Shown one piece after another: positions 33,959 to 42,315 of a DNA stretch of 64,000 nt. The translations under genes were made by a program, and so were the position numbers. The stretch spans positions 1 through 64,000 of the forward strand of contig JBARRP010000080.1 in assembly GCA_049644285.1 (NCBI GenBank). The letters are read 5' to 3'. Within the stretch, counting starts at the first letter, position 1; every line of letters starts with the position of its first letter. The DNA is from CAVRXT01 sp049644285 (lineage in GTDB: Bacteria; Acidobacteriota; Terriglobia; Acidiferrales; UBA7541). Under the pieces are notes generated by a model, which saw nothing but the letters and a program-made list of their open reading frames with translations, had not been told where the DNA came from and ran no database searches.

Positions 33959-34849
33959 ATGGAATTCATGACTGACAACCGATGGCGGGTGAAAGTCGGG
34001 TTGGCGGAGATGCTCAAGGGCGGCGTGATCATGGACGTGACCACTGCCGAGCAAGCGAAGATCGCCGAAGAGGCGGGGGCCTGCGCGGTGATGGCGCTCG
34101 AACGAGTTCCCGCGGATATCCGCAAGGAAGGCGGCGTGGCGCGCATGGCAGCGCCCAAGATCATCCGTGAAATCATGGCCACCGTTTCGATTCCGGTCAT
34201 GGCCAAAGCGCGCATCGGCCATTTCGCCGAAGCCCAAGTGCTGGAGGCTCTCGAAGTGGATTTCATTGATGAGAGTGAAGTCCTGACGCCCGCCGACGAG
34301 GAGCATCATATCTGGAAGCATGGATTCCGAGTGCCGTTCGTCTGCGGAGCGCGCAATCTGGGCGAGGCGTTGCGGCGTATTGCCGAGGGCGCCGCGATGA
34401 TCCGCACGAAGGGTGAAGCCGGTTCGGGGAACATCGTTGAAGCAGTGCGGCACATGCGGGCCATCGTCGGACAGATGCGGCGGCTGAAGACGCTGGGTGA
34501 GGAGGAGTTGGTCCACGAAGCCAAGGAGTTGGCGGCTCCATTCGAGCTGGTGCAGTGGGTGGCAAAGCACGGCAAGTTGCCGGTGCCGAATTTCTCGGCG
34601 GGCGGCATAGCCACTCCGGCGGACGCAGCGCTCGTGGTGCAGCTCGGCGCCGAAGCGGTGTTCGTCGGCTCGGGCATTTTCAAGTCGAGCGATCCAGCGA
34701 CTCGCGCTCGCGCAATCGTCAAAGCCACCACCCACGCGAACGACCCCAAAGCGGTCCTCGAAGCCTCCGAAGAGCTCGGTGAAGCAATGAAGGGGCTCGA
34801 CGTTCGCCAGCTCGAAGAAAAGGATTTGATGCAGACGCGCGGCTGGTAA
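33959..34849 (+). CDS. pdxS: pyridoxal 5'-phosphate synthase lyase subunit PdxS
   Basis: A 296-residue (beta/alpha)8 synthase that builds PLP from ribose 5-phosphate, glyceraldehyde 3-phosphate and ammonia. Catalytic residues are visible: Asp26 in GGVIMDVTT, Lys83 in MAKARIGH and Lys151 in RTKGEAGSGN. GGGAG precedes the ATG. It is followed 11 bases later by the PdxT fusion that should supply ammonia. Length and motifs are fully typical. Confidence 0.97.
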   Translation: MEFMTDNRWRVKVGLAEMLKGGVIMDVTTAEQAKIAEEAGACAVMALERVPADIRKEGGVARMAAPKIIREIMATVSIPVMAKARIGHFAEAQVLEALEVDFIDESEVLTPADEEHHIWKHGFRVPFVCGARNLGEALRRIAEGAAMIRTKGEAGSGNIVEAVRHMRAIVGQMRRLKTLGEEELVHEAKELAAPFELVQWVAKHGKLPVPNFSAGGIATPADAALVVQLGAEAVFVGSGIFKSSDPATRARAIVKATTHANDPKAVLEASEELGEAMKGLDVRQLEEKDLMQTRGW

Positions 34850-34860
34850 GGATCGGTCTC

Positions 34861-36078
34861 ATGCGCGCGGATATCCTCGTGTTTCCCGGATTCGACGAGC
34901 TCGACGCGATCGGCCCGTTCGAAGTACTTCGCAATGCGCGGAGCCTGGGTGCGGAAATCGAATGCCGGCTTGTGGCGATCAACGGTAATTCCGAGATCAC
35001 CGCATCTCACGGACTGGTCGTGCGTCCGGCCGGTAAGCTCGGTGACGGCCCAAGAGCGGACGTCGTAATCGTCCCTGGAGGAGGCTGGAACAATCGAGCC
35101 AGTCAGGGAGCCTGGGCCGAGGCCAAGAGCGGGGTGATTCCGGCGGAAGTTACGCGATTGCATCGGGAGGGCGCAACCATTGCAGCGGTTTGCACCGGGG
35201 CGATGCTGGTAGCTGCGGCAGGATTGATGCGCGGCCGGCCGGCAATCACCCATCACGCGGCGATCGAGGATTTGCGAGGGTCTGGCGCCGAAATCATCGA
35301 GGCCCGAGTTGTGGATGACGGCGATCTGGTTTCCGCGGGCGGCGTCACATCTGGACTTGACCTCGCACTTTGGCTTGTGGAGCGCAACTCCGGCGCCGAA
35401 GTCGCGCGGAAGGTCGGAGAATTGATGGAGTATAAGCGCAGAGGCCCGATGCAGAGGCCCGATCTGGACTCGCGCCACTCGGGCCGCCCGCGCGCAGGGG
35501 CAGCAATGAAGATCGGAGTGTTGGCAATACAAGGTGACTACGAGGCACACGCGAAGGTCCTCGAGCGCATGGGCGTGGATTGCACCCTCATCAAGATGCC
35601 CGAAGACCTCGACGGTGTGACGGGGCTTATTCTTCCTGGCGGGGAGAGCACAACGCACCTGAAAGTGCTCACTGAGGAAGGCCTGCTCGAGGCTGTCCGG
35701 GAATTTGCAGAGCAGGGCGGGGCATTCTTCGGGACCTGCGCGGGGGCGATCCTTCTCGCTCGAGATGTCCGCAATCCTGCGCAGGCATCGCTGGGGCTGC
35801 TGGATATGGCCGTGCTGCGAAATGGCTATGGGCGGCAGCTTGCCAGCCACGTTCAGTTCGGGGAATCCAAGCTGCGGAAAGAGCCGTTGGAGATGGTCTT
35901 CATCCGCGCGCCGATTATCGAATCGGTCGGGCCGGATGTGGACGTCTTGGCTCAAGACGAAGGGCATCCGGTGTTGGTTCAGCAGGGCCGCGTGATGGCT
36001 GCAACGTTCCACCCGGAGTTGACTTCGGACAACACCCTGCACGAGCATTTTGTGAAGCTGTGCAAGAACGGCCATTAG
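34861..36078 (+). CDS. pdxT: DJ-1/PfpI domain fused to PdxT glutaminase
   Basis: A 405-residue, two-domain protein in one uninterrupted frame. Residues 1-190 are a DJ-1/PfpI domain (VFPGFDELDAIGPFEVL; nucleophile elbow AAVCTGAML with Cys111; HHAAIEDL). A basic linker of about 25 residues follows. Residues 216-405 are complete PdxT: GGESTTH, Cys293 in GTCAGAI, and His384-x-Glu386 in FHPELTSD, for hydrolysing glutamine and passing ammonia to PdxS. An internal ATG (35506) with AGGGG five bases upstream could also produce free PdxT. The pair pdxS-pdxT is tightly spaced. The fused domain's job is unknown; such domains can be glyoxalase, amidase or chaperone. Confidence 0.9.
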   Translation: MRADILVFPGFDELDAIGPFEVLRNARSLGAEIECRLVAINGNSEITASHGLVVRPAGKLGDGPRADVVIVPGGGWNNRASQGAWAEAKSGVIPAEVTRLHREGATIAAVCTGAMLVAAAGLMRGRPAITHHAAIEDLRGSGAEIIEARVVDDGDLVSAGGVTSGLDLALWLVERNSGAEVARKVGELMEYKRRGPMQRPDLDSRHSGRPRAGAAMKIGVLAIQGDYEAHAKVLERMGVDCTLIKMPEDLDGVTGLILPGGESTTHLKVLTEEGLLEAVREFAEQGGAFFGTCAGAILLARDVRNPAQASLGLLDMAVLRNGYGRQLASHVQFGESKLRKEPLEMVFIRAPIIESVGPDVDVLAQDEGHPVLVQQGRVMAATFHPELTSDNTLHEHFVKLCKNGH

Positions 36079-36081
36079 TCG

Positions 36082-36504
36082 ATGGCCGCGCGAAAAATCC
36101 TCTTCATCTGTGTTGGGAATTCTTGCCGCAGCCAGATGGCGGAAGCCCTCGCGCGGCAAATCGCATCCGACGTCATTGTGCCCGCCAGCGCAGGGCTCTC
36201 GCCCCTGGGCCGCATCGCGGAAGCGACGCGCCGGGTCTTGCTCGAGAGGGGCATGACCGTCGACGAGCAGTTCTCAAAGGGTGTGAATGACGCGGGTTTG
36301 TTCCGGCCGGACCTCATCGTGAACATGTCCGGAATCCCGGGCAAATCTCTTTTTGCGAATGCGAAGGTCGAAGATTGGGAGATCGACGATCCCTACGGTG
36401 AAGATCTGGCAACGCATCGCCGCATTTGCGATGATATCGAGGCGCGGGTGCAGGAGCTGGCCGTGCGTTTGAGAAGTGAAGACGCCTGCAGCGACGCTCC
36501 GTAG
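36082..36504 (+). CDS. low-molecular-weight phosphatase / arsenate-reductase-fold protein
   Basis: A 140-residue LMW-PTP-fold protein. The P-loop is CVGNSCRS (Cys10...Arg16, C-x5-R) and the general acid lies in DDPYGED (Asp103). These residues suit a protein tyrosine phosphatase or thioredoxin-linked ArsC; the later redox cysteines of ArsC are not obvious, though Cys116 is present. It starts three bases after the PdxT fusion stop, so it is probably in the same operon, an unexplained neighbour for B6 synthesis. Confidence 0.8.
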   Translation: MAARKILFICVGNSCRSQMAEALARQIASDVIVPASAGLSPLGRIAEATRRVLLERGMTVDEQFSKGVNDAGLFRPDLIVNMSGIPGKSLFANAKVEDWEIDDPYGEDLATHRRICDDIEARVQELAVRLRSEDACSDAP

Positions 36505-36515
36505 CGGGGTTGTAG

Positions 36516-36535
36516 CCCAGGTCTTCAGACCTGGG
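36516..36535. repeat. near-perfect palindrome, probable dispersed repeat
   Basis: CCCAGGTCTTCAGACCTGGG: nine-base arms around TC. It lies between the phosphatase-fold gene and the DtxR gene, with no T-tract. From memory, this GTAGCCCAGGTCTTCAGACCTGGG motif recurs in acidobacterial intergenic DNA; a genome search would settle it. Confidence 0.5.
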
Positions 36536-36596
36536 GGGTTTACTTCCAATGGACGCAACCGTCATGGATCCAATCTGCTTCCAATAGCGAGGCAAG

Positions 36597-37277
36597 TTGC
36601 GGCGAGAAAAAACGAGCGTCTCGCAGGAAGACTACCTGAAAGCCATCTGGGAGATTGTTCAAGAAGAACAAGTCCCGATCAGCGCGCGGCTGGCTGAAGA
36701 CCTGGGTGTGACCCCGCCGGCAGTCACAGCCGCGCTCAAGCGGATGGCGCGTAGCGGCTACCTTCGTGTTGCGCGCGACGGCCGCATCCTTCTCTCCGGC
36801 CACGGCCGCGAAATCGCCCAACACCTTGTCCTGCGTCATCGCCTGGCTGAAAAGCTCCTGACCGAAGTGATCGGCCTGGAATGGTCCCACGCCCACGAAC
36901 AGGCGGAGCGCCTCGAGCACGGCATCTCTGCCGAGGTCGTCGATCTTCTGCTCAAGCGATTCGGACGCGAAAGCCGCTGCCCGCATGGCGTGCCACTCTT
37001 TGGGGGGATGTCCAAACTCCGACGGAAATATGGCGCGCTGCGCCTTTCGGAAGCGCCGGTGGGCCACAAGTACGAGATTTTGCGGGTTTACGAGAAGGAC
37101 CCGAAATTCCTCGAATTTTTGGCCAGCCTCGGCCTTCGGCCATCGACGACGCTGCGCATCCTCCATCGCGAATACGACGAAACGATGAAAGTGTCTATCG
37201 CCGACCATCCAAGCCGGAAGATTTATCTCGGCAAGCCCGCCAGCGAGCGCGTCTGGGTGCGCCCTCGATCTTCCTGA
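36597..37277 (+). CDS. DtxR/MntR-family metal-dependent regulator
   Basis: A 226-residue regulator with three domains: a winged helix (QEDYLKAIWEIVQEEQVPIS, VTPPAVTAALKRMARSGYL), a metal-binding/dimer domain (HRLAEKLLTEVIGLEW, HAHEQAERLEHGIS) and a C-terminal FeoA/SH3-like domain from about 150. Iron or manganese would turn on DNA binding. The start is a TTG at 36597 with GAGG just upstream. No transporter gene is adjacent; the Mo-hydroxylase operon starts 116 bases downstream. Confidence 0.85.
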   Translation: MRREKTSVSQEDYLKAIWEIVQEEQVPISARLAEDLGVTPPAVTAALKRMARSGYLRVARDGRILLSGHGREIAQHLVLRHRLAEKLLTEVIGLEWSHAHEQAERLEHGISAEVVDLLLKRFGRESRCPHGVPLFGGMSKLRRKYGALRLSEAPVGHKYEILRVYEKDPKFLEFLASLGLRPSTTLRILHREYDETMKVSIADHPSRKIYLGKPASERVWVRPRSS

Positions 37278-37393
37278 AGCTCCTCAAGATTCAGCCACTC
37301 CTGCGTCTTGAATTTTTTCGATTGCGGGAGTAACGTTCCACTCCACCTTACGGGGCATCGCTTCCAGAGCGTCCGCAAAGATCCGGAGGCATC

Positions 37394-37897
37394 ATGGCCG
37401 TTGAAATTGAAGTTCGTGTGAATGGGAGGGAGCACAAGGAGCGCGTCGAGCCGCGGCTGCTCCTGGTGCATTACTTGCGAGAGGTGCTGGGTCTCACCGG
37501 AACCCACGTCGGCTGCGAGACTTCCTTGTGCGGCGCTTGCACCGTGCTCCTCGACGGCAAGGCCGTAAAATCCTGCACGGTGCTCGCAGTTCAGGCCGAC
37601 GGTTCCGAGATCACTACCATCGAAGGCCTCTCTTCTTCGCCAGAAGCGGAGAATGGACTCCATCCGGTGCAAGAAGGATTTTGGGAGAAGCATGGCTTGC
37701 AATGCGGGTTTTGCACGCCTGGAATGATTCTGACAGGAACGGCGTTGCTCCGCGGCAATCCAGATCCATCGGAAAATGAAATTAGGCATGCGCTCGACGG
37801 CAATCTCTGCCGCTGCACCGGATATCAGCACATCGTCGATGCAATCGAATACGCCGCAAAAAAACTGAAAAAGGCGAGGCGTGCGGCTGCGGATTAA
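37394..37897 (+). CDS. molybdenum hydroxylase small subunit (2Fe-2S)
   Basis: A 167-residue iron-sulfur subunit of the xanthine dehydrogenase/CO dehydrogenase family. The plant-type [2Fe-2S] cluster uses Cys41, Cys46, Cys49 and Cys61 (CETSLCGAC...C). The second cluster near the Mo site uses Cys104, Cys107, Cys139 and Cys141 (CGFC...CRC). It passes electrons from the Mo centre to FAD. First gene of a small-large-medium-CoxG operon, an order that differs from the coxMSL of true CO dehydrogenases. Confidence 0.93.
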   Translation: MAVEIEVRVNGREHKERVEPRLLLVHYLREVLGLTGTHVGCETSLCGACTVLLDGKAVKSCTVLAVQADGSEITTIEGLSSSPEAENGLHPVQEGFWEKHGLQCGFCTPGMILTGTALLRGNPDPSENEIRHALDGNLCRCTGYQHIVDAIEYAAKKLKKARRAAAD

Positions 37898-37984
37898 GCC
37901 GTAGCCACGGGCGGTTCTTTGCACCGTGAGGTTTTGTCTGAAGAGCGCGGCTCGGACATAAGAGGAAACGCTCGGAGGAGTTTA

Positions 37985-40423
37985 ATGGCGACGGCAACAC
38001 GATATATCGGCAAGCCGATGAAGCGCAAAGAAGACCCGCGGCTGATCCAGGGTCTGGCCCACTACGTTGATGACATCCAACTTCCCGGGATGCATTACAT
38101 GGCTGTCGTGCGCAGCCCTCACGCCCACGCCCGAATCCGCTCCGTTGATGTTTCAAAGGCCGTGACCGCTCCAAGCGTCGTGCTGGCGCTAACCGGAGAA
38201 GACTTGCGCGGCGTCATCGCCAATGTGCCATGCGCGGCTCAGATTCCGGATATGAAACCGGCAATTCGGCCGGTACTGGCGTACGAGAAGGTTCGCTTTG
38301 TCGGCGAGCCAGTTGCGATCGTCGTGGCCACTGATCGCTACGCCGTTCGGGATGCCATGGACCTGATCGAAGTGGATTACGAGCCTCTGCCCGCTGTCGT
38401 CGATCCCGAAAAAGCCATCGCCAAAGGCGCGACCCTGCTCTATGAGCAGTTCTCCGACAACATCGCTTATCGCTGGCAGCTGGAAGGCGGGGAAGTCGAT
38501 AAGGCGTTCAAGGCGGCGGACAAGATCGTCAAAGAGCGCATGGTGAACCAGCGGCTGATTCCCGTGGCGATGGAGCCGCGGGGTGTTGTCGCCGATTACA
38601 AGGTGGGCGAGAAACAGCTTACGGTCTGGTCATCAACCCAGATCCCGCATCTGCTGCGGACGCAGATTGCCGCGATGCTGAGCGTGCCGGAGTACTCGGT
38701 CCATCTCATTACGCCGGAAGTGGGGGGAGGATTCGGTAGCAAGCTGAATGTCTATGCGGAGGAAGCGCTGGTGGCGCATCTGGCGATGCGCCTGGGCAAA
38801 CCAGTGAAGTGGATTGAGACACGGCGCGAGAACTTCCAGAACACGATCCACGGCCGCGACGAGATCAACTACATGGAGTTGGCGGTCAAGCGCGACGGCA
38901 CAATCCTGGGCATGCGCTGCCGCATCATCGCCGATCTCGGGGCTTATTATCAGTTGCTAACGCCGCTGGTTCCGACTCTGACAGGCCTGATGATGTGCGG
39001 TTGCTACCGCATCCCGGCGGTACGGCTTGAGATTATCGGCGCATTGACGAACAAAATGGCAACCGATGCCTATCGTGGCGCCGGCCGGCCTGAAGCGACG
39101 TACTTCATCGAGCGGGCCATGGATCTGGTCGCCTACGATCTGAAGAAGGATCCGATCGAAGTTCGCCGGAAGAATTTTCCCAAGCCGAAGGAATTTCCCT
39201 TCGCCACACCGACAGGCGTCACCTACGACAGCGCGAATTACCAGCGGGCGCTGGAGCTGGCGCTGAAAAAAGCCGATTACGCTGGTCTTCGCCGGGAGCA
39301 GGCGAAGCTGCGCAAGCAAGGCCGTTATCTTGGAATCGGCCTTTCCACCTATGTTGAGATTTGCGCCATGGGCCCCTCGAGCGCCATGCCTGCCGGCGGG
39401 TGGGAATCGGGCACGGTCAGAATCGAGCCGAGTGGTAAGGTGAATGTACTGACAGGTTCCTCGCCGCACGGACAAGGTCAGGAGACGTCATTCAGCCAGA
39501 TCGCTGCGGATATGCTTGGCGTGAGCCCGGACGACGTGCTTGTTACTCACGGCGACACAGCCTCCGTTCCCTATGGAATCGGGACATTTGGGAGCCGGGC
39601 CACCGCGGTAGGCGGCACCGCCATGTACATGTGCCTTGAGAAGCTGCGCGACAAACTGACCAAGATTGCGGGGCACATCTTGGGCGTCGAGCCCGAGAAG
39701 CTCACCTTCGGTGACCACCGGATTTTCGTGAAGTCCGACCCCTCTAAGTCGCTGGCGTTCGGCGAAGTGGTCGGAGCCGCTTATACGGCGAAGACCTTGC
39801 CTCCAGGTGTGGAGCCAGGCCTGGACGCCACGACGTTCTATGAGCCAACAAACTTTACGTTTCCCTTCGGCACGCACGTCTGTGTTGTGGAGGTGGATGG
39901 CGAGACCGGCGAAGTTCGTTTGGTGAAATACGTCGCCGTCGACGACTGCGGCAATGCGATCAACCCGCTTCTTGTCAATGGCCAGGTGCACGGAGGGATC
40001 GTACAATCCGTCGGCCAAGCACTGCTGGAAGAAGCGGTGTATGACAGCGAAGGTCAGCTCATCACTGGAGAGTTGACGGATTACGCGCTGCCTCGTGCTT
40101 CGGATATCCCGCGCATGATCACGGCACGAACGGTGACGCCCTCGCCCGTCAATCCGCTGGGCGTGAAGGGAGTGGGCGAAGCCGGAACGATCGGGGCAAC
40201 ACCAGCACTCGTGAATGCAGTTGTGGACGCCCTCGAACCCTTCGGCGTGCGTCACGTCGATCTGCCCGTGAAGCGCGAGCGAATCTGGAAGATCATGAGG
40301 AAGGCGTCTCCCAAACCGGCGGCACGCCCGTTATCGAAAGGGTTATCGGAAGCTAACGCAAAGCCCAAGCTGAAATCGAAACCAAAGCCAAAGCGAAAGA
40401 CCAAGGCGAGGAGGGCGCGATGA
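37985..40423 (+). CDS. molybdenum hydroxylase large subunit (form II CoxL-like)
   Basis: An 812-residue Mo-MCD-binding catalytic subunit. Active-site loop A-Y-R-G-A-G-R at 362-368 marks form II ('CoxL-like') enzymes; form I CO dehydrogenases carry AYxCSFR. The glutamate base region GVKGVGEAGTIGATPA is intact. CO oxidation is thus not supported; an aldehyde, purine or heterocycle substrate is more likely. The ATG at 37985 follows CTCGGAGGAG. The last 40 residues are a Lys/Pro/Arg-rich tail outside the family fold. The stop overlaps the next start by ATGA. Confidence 0.93.
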   Translation: MATATRYIGKPMKRKEDPRLIQGLAHYVDDIQLPGMHYMAVVRSPHAHARIRSVDVSKAVTAPSVVLALTGEDLRGVIANVPCAAQIPDMKPAIRPVLAYEKVRFVGEPVAIVVATDRYAVRDAMDLIEVDYEPLPAVVDPEKAIAKGATLLYEQFSDNIAYRWQLEGGEVDKAFKAADKIVKERMVNQRLIPVAMEPRGVVADYKVGEKQLTVWSSTQIPHLLRTQIAAMLSVPEYSVHLITPEVGGGFGSKLNVYAEEALVAHLAMRLGKPVKWIETRRENFQNTIHGRDEINYMELAVKRDGTILGMRCRIIADLGAYYQLLTPLVPTLTGLMMCGCYRIPAVRLEIIGALTNKMATDAYRGAGRPEATYFIERAMDLVAYDLKKDPIEVRRKNFPKPKEFPFATPTGVTYDSANYQRALELALKKADYAGLRREQAKLRKQGRYLGIGLSTYVEICAMGPSSAMPAGGWESGTVRIEPSGKVNVLTGSSPHGQGQETSFSQIAADMLGVSPDDVLVTHGDTASVPYGIGTFGSRATAVGGTAMYMCLEKLRDKLTKIAGHILGVEPEKLTFGDHRIFVKSDPSKSLAFGEVVGAAYTAKTLPPGVEPGLDATTFYEPTNFTFPFGTHVCVVEVDGETGEVRLVKYVAVDDCGNAINPLLVNGQVHGGIVQSVGQALLEEAVYDSEGQLITGELTDYALPRASDIPRMITARTVTPSPVNPLGVKGVGEAGTIGATPALVNAVVDALEPFGVRHVDLPVKRERIWKIMRKASPKPAARPLSKGLSEANAKPKLKSKPKPKRKTKARRAR

Positions 40424-41310
40424 TTCCGGCTCCGTTTGAGTATCAGGCGCCGAAGAGCCTGGAGGAGGCGCTGCGGTTAATTGAGCGGCACGGTGATGAA
40501 GCCAAGGTTCTCGCGGGCGGACATAGCCTGCTGCCTCTGATGAAGCTGCGCCTGGCTTCTCCTCGCTATGTGATCGACATTGGCCGGCTGAAAGGACTCG
40601 ATTACATCCGCGAAGACGGCGGCCAGATCGCGATTGGGGCGCTGGTCACGCACGCGGAAGTGGAATCGTCAAAGCTCCTCCGCGAGAAGTGCGCACTCCT
40701 GCCCGAAACAGCGGCGATGATCGGTGACGTTCAAGTGCGCAATCGCGGCACGATCGGCGGCAGCCTCGCGCACGCTGATCCGGCAGCGGATTACCCTGCG
40801 GCGATCTTGGCGCTCGATGCCGAAATCGTTGCCACGTCGAGTTCGGGCAAGCGCACGATTCCTGCGAAGGATTTCTTTGTCGATTTGCTTACCACTCAGC
40901 TTCGTCCTGGAGAAATCCTCACGGAAGTGCGGGTGCCGGTTCTCGGAGCGCGAACGGGGACAGCGTACACCAAGCTTCATCAGCCTGCCTCGGGGTTCGC
41001 GATTGTCGGAGCTGCCGCGCGCATTACCCTCAGCGCCGAAGGAAAAATTAGTGAAGTGGCGGTGGGAATCACCGGATTGGGAGCGAAAGCGTTTCGAGCC
41101 TCGGGCGTTGAGAAAGCACTGCGAGGGAAAGCGCCGGACGCAAAACTTCTGGCCGACGCGACTCGCCGCGCGGGGGATGGCGTTGAACCGCTCTCCGATA
41201 TCCACGCCTCTGCGGATTACCGCCGCGAGATGACCTCCGTATATTCCCGCCGAGCCTTGGAGCGCGCTCTTCACCGGGCGTCGGGCGCTTCAAAGGAAAA
41301 GAAAGCGTGA
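40420..41310 (+). CDS. molybdenum hydroxylase FAD subunit (CoxM-like)
   Basis: A 296-residue FAD-binding subunit of the PCMH/VAO fold. FAD motifs are AGGHSLLPLMKLR near residue 32 and IGDVQVRNRGTIGGSLAHADPAADYPA near 105-131 (the latter typical of CoxM). A C-terminal CODH-C domain follows. It takes electrons from the small subunit and gives them to an acceptor. It overlaps the large-subunit stop by four bases and its own stop overlaps the next GTG, so the operon is translationally coupled. Confidence 0.93.
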   Translation: MIPAPFEYQAPKSLEEALRLIERHGDEAKVLAGGHSLLPLMKLRLASPRYVIDIGRLKGLDYIREDGGQIAIGALVTHAEVESSKLLREKCALLPETAAMIGDVQVRNRGTIGGSLAHADPAADYPAAILALDAEIVATSSSGKRTIPAKDFFVDLLTTQLRPGEILTEVRVPVLGARTGTAYTKLHQPASGFAIVGAAARITLSAEGKISEVAVGITGLGAKAFRASGVEKALRGKAPDAKLLADATRRAGDGVEPLSDIHASADYRREMTSVYSRRALERALHRASGASKEKKA

Positions 41311-41756
41311 AGCTGGCAGGCACCGCGCTTCTTCCCGGAAGTCGCGAAGAGGTGTGGAAGCTGCTCACGGACCCTGAGCGGCTCGTGAAAATCCTTCCTG
41401 GCGCCGAGCGTCTCGAACCCGATGGCCCCGATCGCTATAAGGTCTCGGTGAAGTTCGGGATCGCAGCGATTACCGGCAAATACGCGGGCGCCGTTCAACT
41501 CACCGACCAGAAACCGCCAGACTCTCTGCGAATGCGCGTGGAAGGGAAGGGCTCGCCTGGATTCATGAAGGGTGACGGCCAAATCCAATTGCGTCAGAAG
41601 GGCGAGCAGACGGAAGTTCGCTACTCCGGCGAAGCTCAGGTCGGCGGACTGATCGCGTCGGTGGGGCAGAGGATGATCGAGGGCGCCGCAAAGAAAATCG
41701 TGCAGCAGTTCTTTGATGCCGCCGCCGCACAGTTGCGCAAACCGGGAGCTAGTTAA
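41307..41756 (+). CDS. CoxG-like SRPBCC protein
   Basis: A 149-residue START/SRPBCC-fold protein of the CO dehydrogenase subunit G family (LPGSREEVWKLLTDPERLVK, LPGAERLEP, GKYAGAVQLTD). CoxG-type proteins recruit the enzyme to the membrane or bind a hydrophobic ligand such as a quinone. This copy lacks the C-terminal transmembrane helix of longer CoxG. It starts with GTG, overlapping the FAD-subunit stop (GTGA). Last gene of the operon. Confidence 0.85.
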   Translation: MKLAGTALLPGSREEVWKLLTDPERLVKILPGAERLEPDGPDRYKVSVKFGIAAITGKYAGAVQLTDQKPPDSLRMRVEGKGSPGFMKGDGQIQLRQKGEQTEVRYSGEAQVGGLIASVGQRMIEGAAKKIVQQFFDAAAAQLRKPGAS

Positions 41757-41866
41757 GCGCGCTTCCTTTCGTGTAATTCTGATGGCGCCAGCCCGAAGTG
41801 CGTTTTTTGCACTCCAGACGCTCTTGCGGAGAGTCTGAGCCTATATCGCTTCCCGGTGCGGCATAG

Positions 41867-42217
41867 CTACGTAGTGCCGCCCTTGGCTTTTTGTTCCTGC
41901 AATTGTTTTCTCCATCCGAGAACGCGCGCCTTGTTTCCTGCCTCTTCCGCCTCTGGAATCATTTCCTTTCTTTGGTACGCTCGGGAAATCGTAGTCCATG
42001 CCAGAATGTCATCGGGGTCAAGGGAAAGGATGCGTTGAGCAGCTTCGATGGCGGCGTCGAAATCGTTTTTAGTGTAAAAGGCCTGCGCCAGGCCATGCAA
42101 AGCGTCGGCAAAACGCGGATCGATCTCGAGGGCCTGCTTGTATGCGGCGATGGCCTCTTCGATCTTTCCTTCTCCAAAGAAGTCGACGCCGGCATAGTAA
42201 TGGTCTTCTGCTGTCAT
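41867..42217 (-). CDS. TPR repeat protein
   Basis: A 116-residue protein of about three tetratricopeptide repeats (DHYYAGVDFFGEGKIEEAIA; ADALHGLAQAFYTKNDFDAA; AWTTISRAYQRKEMIPEAEE). It has no signal peptide or membrane segment. A protein-protein adaptor is likely. It is divergent from the small gene at 42316 and convergent with the Mo-hydroxylase operon. The partner is unknown. Confidence 0.85.
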   Translation of the reverse strand: MTAEDHYYAGVDFFGEGKIEEAIAAYKQALEIDPRFADALHGLAQAFYTKNDFDAAIEAAQRILSLDPDDILAWTTISRAYQRKEMIPEAEEAGNKARVLGWRKQLQEQKAKGGTT

Positions 42218-42315
42218 CGCGGGTCCGCCACGGACGAAGGCATTGTAGCATCTGGTGATTCATCCATTCAGTGGGGTTTGCCTGCCGGCGGGGAGAGCCG
42301 TCGGAGAACGAACGC

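Noticed and set aside
34306..36159. 617-codon minus-strand frame
   Set aside because: Antisense of pdxS and the PdxT fusion; no family features.
37394..41756. Aerobic CO dehydrogenase (coxMSL)
   Set aside because: The active-site loop is AYRGAGR (form II) and the gene order is not coxMSL.
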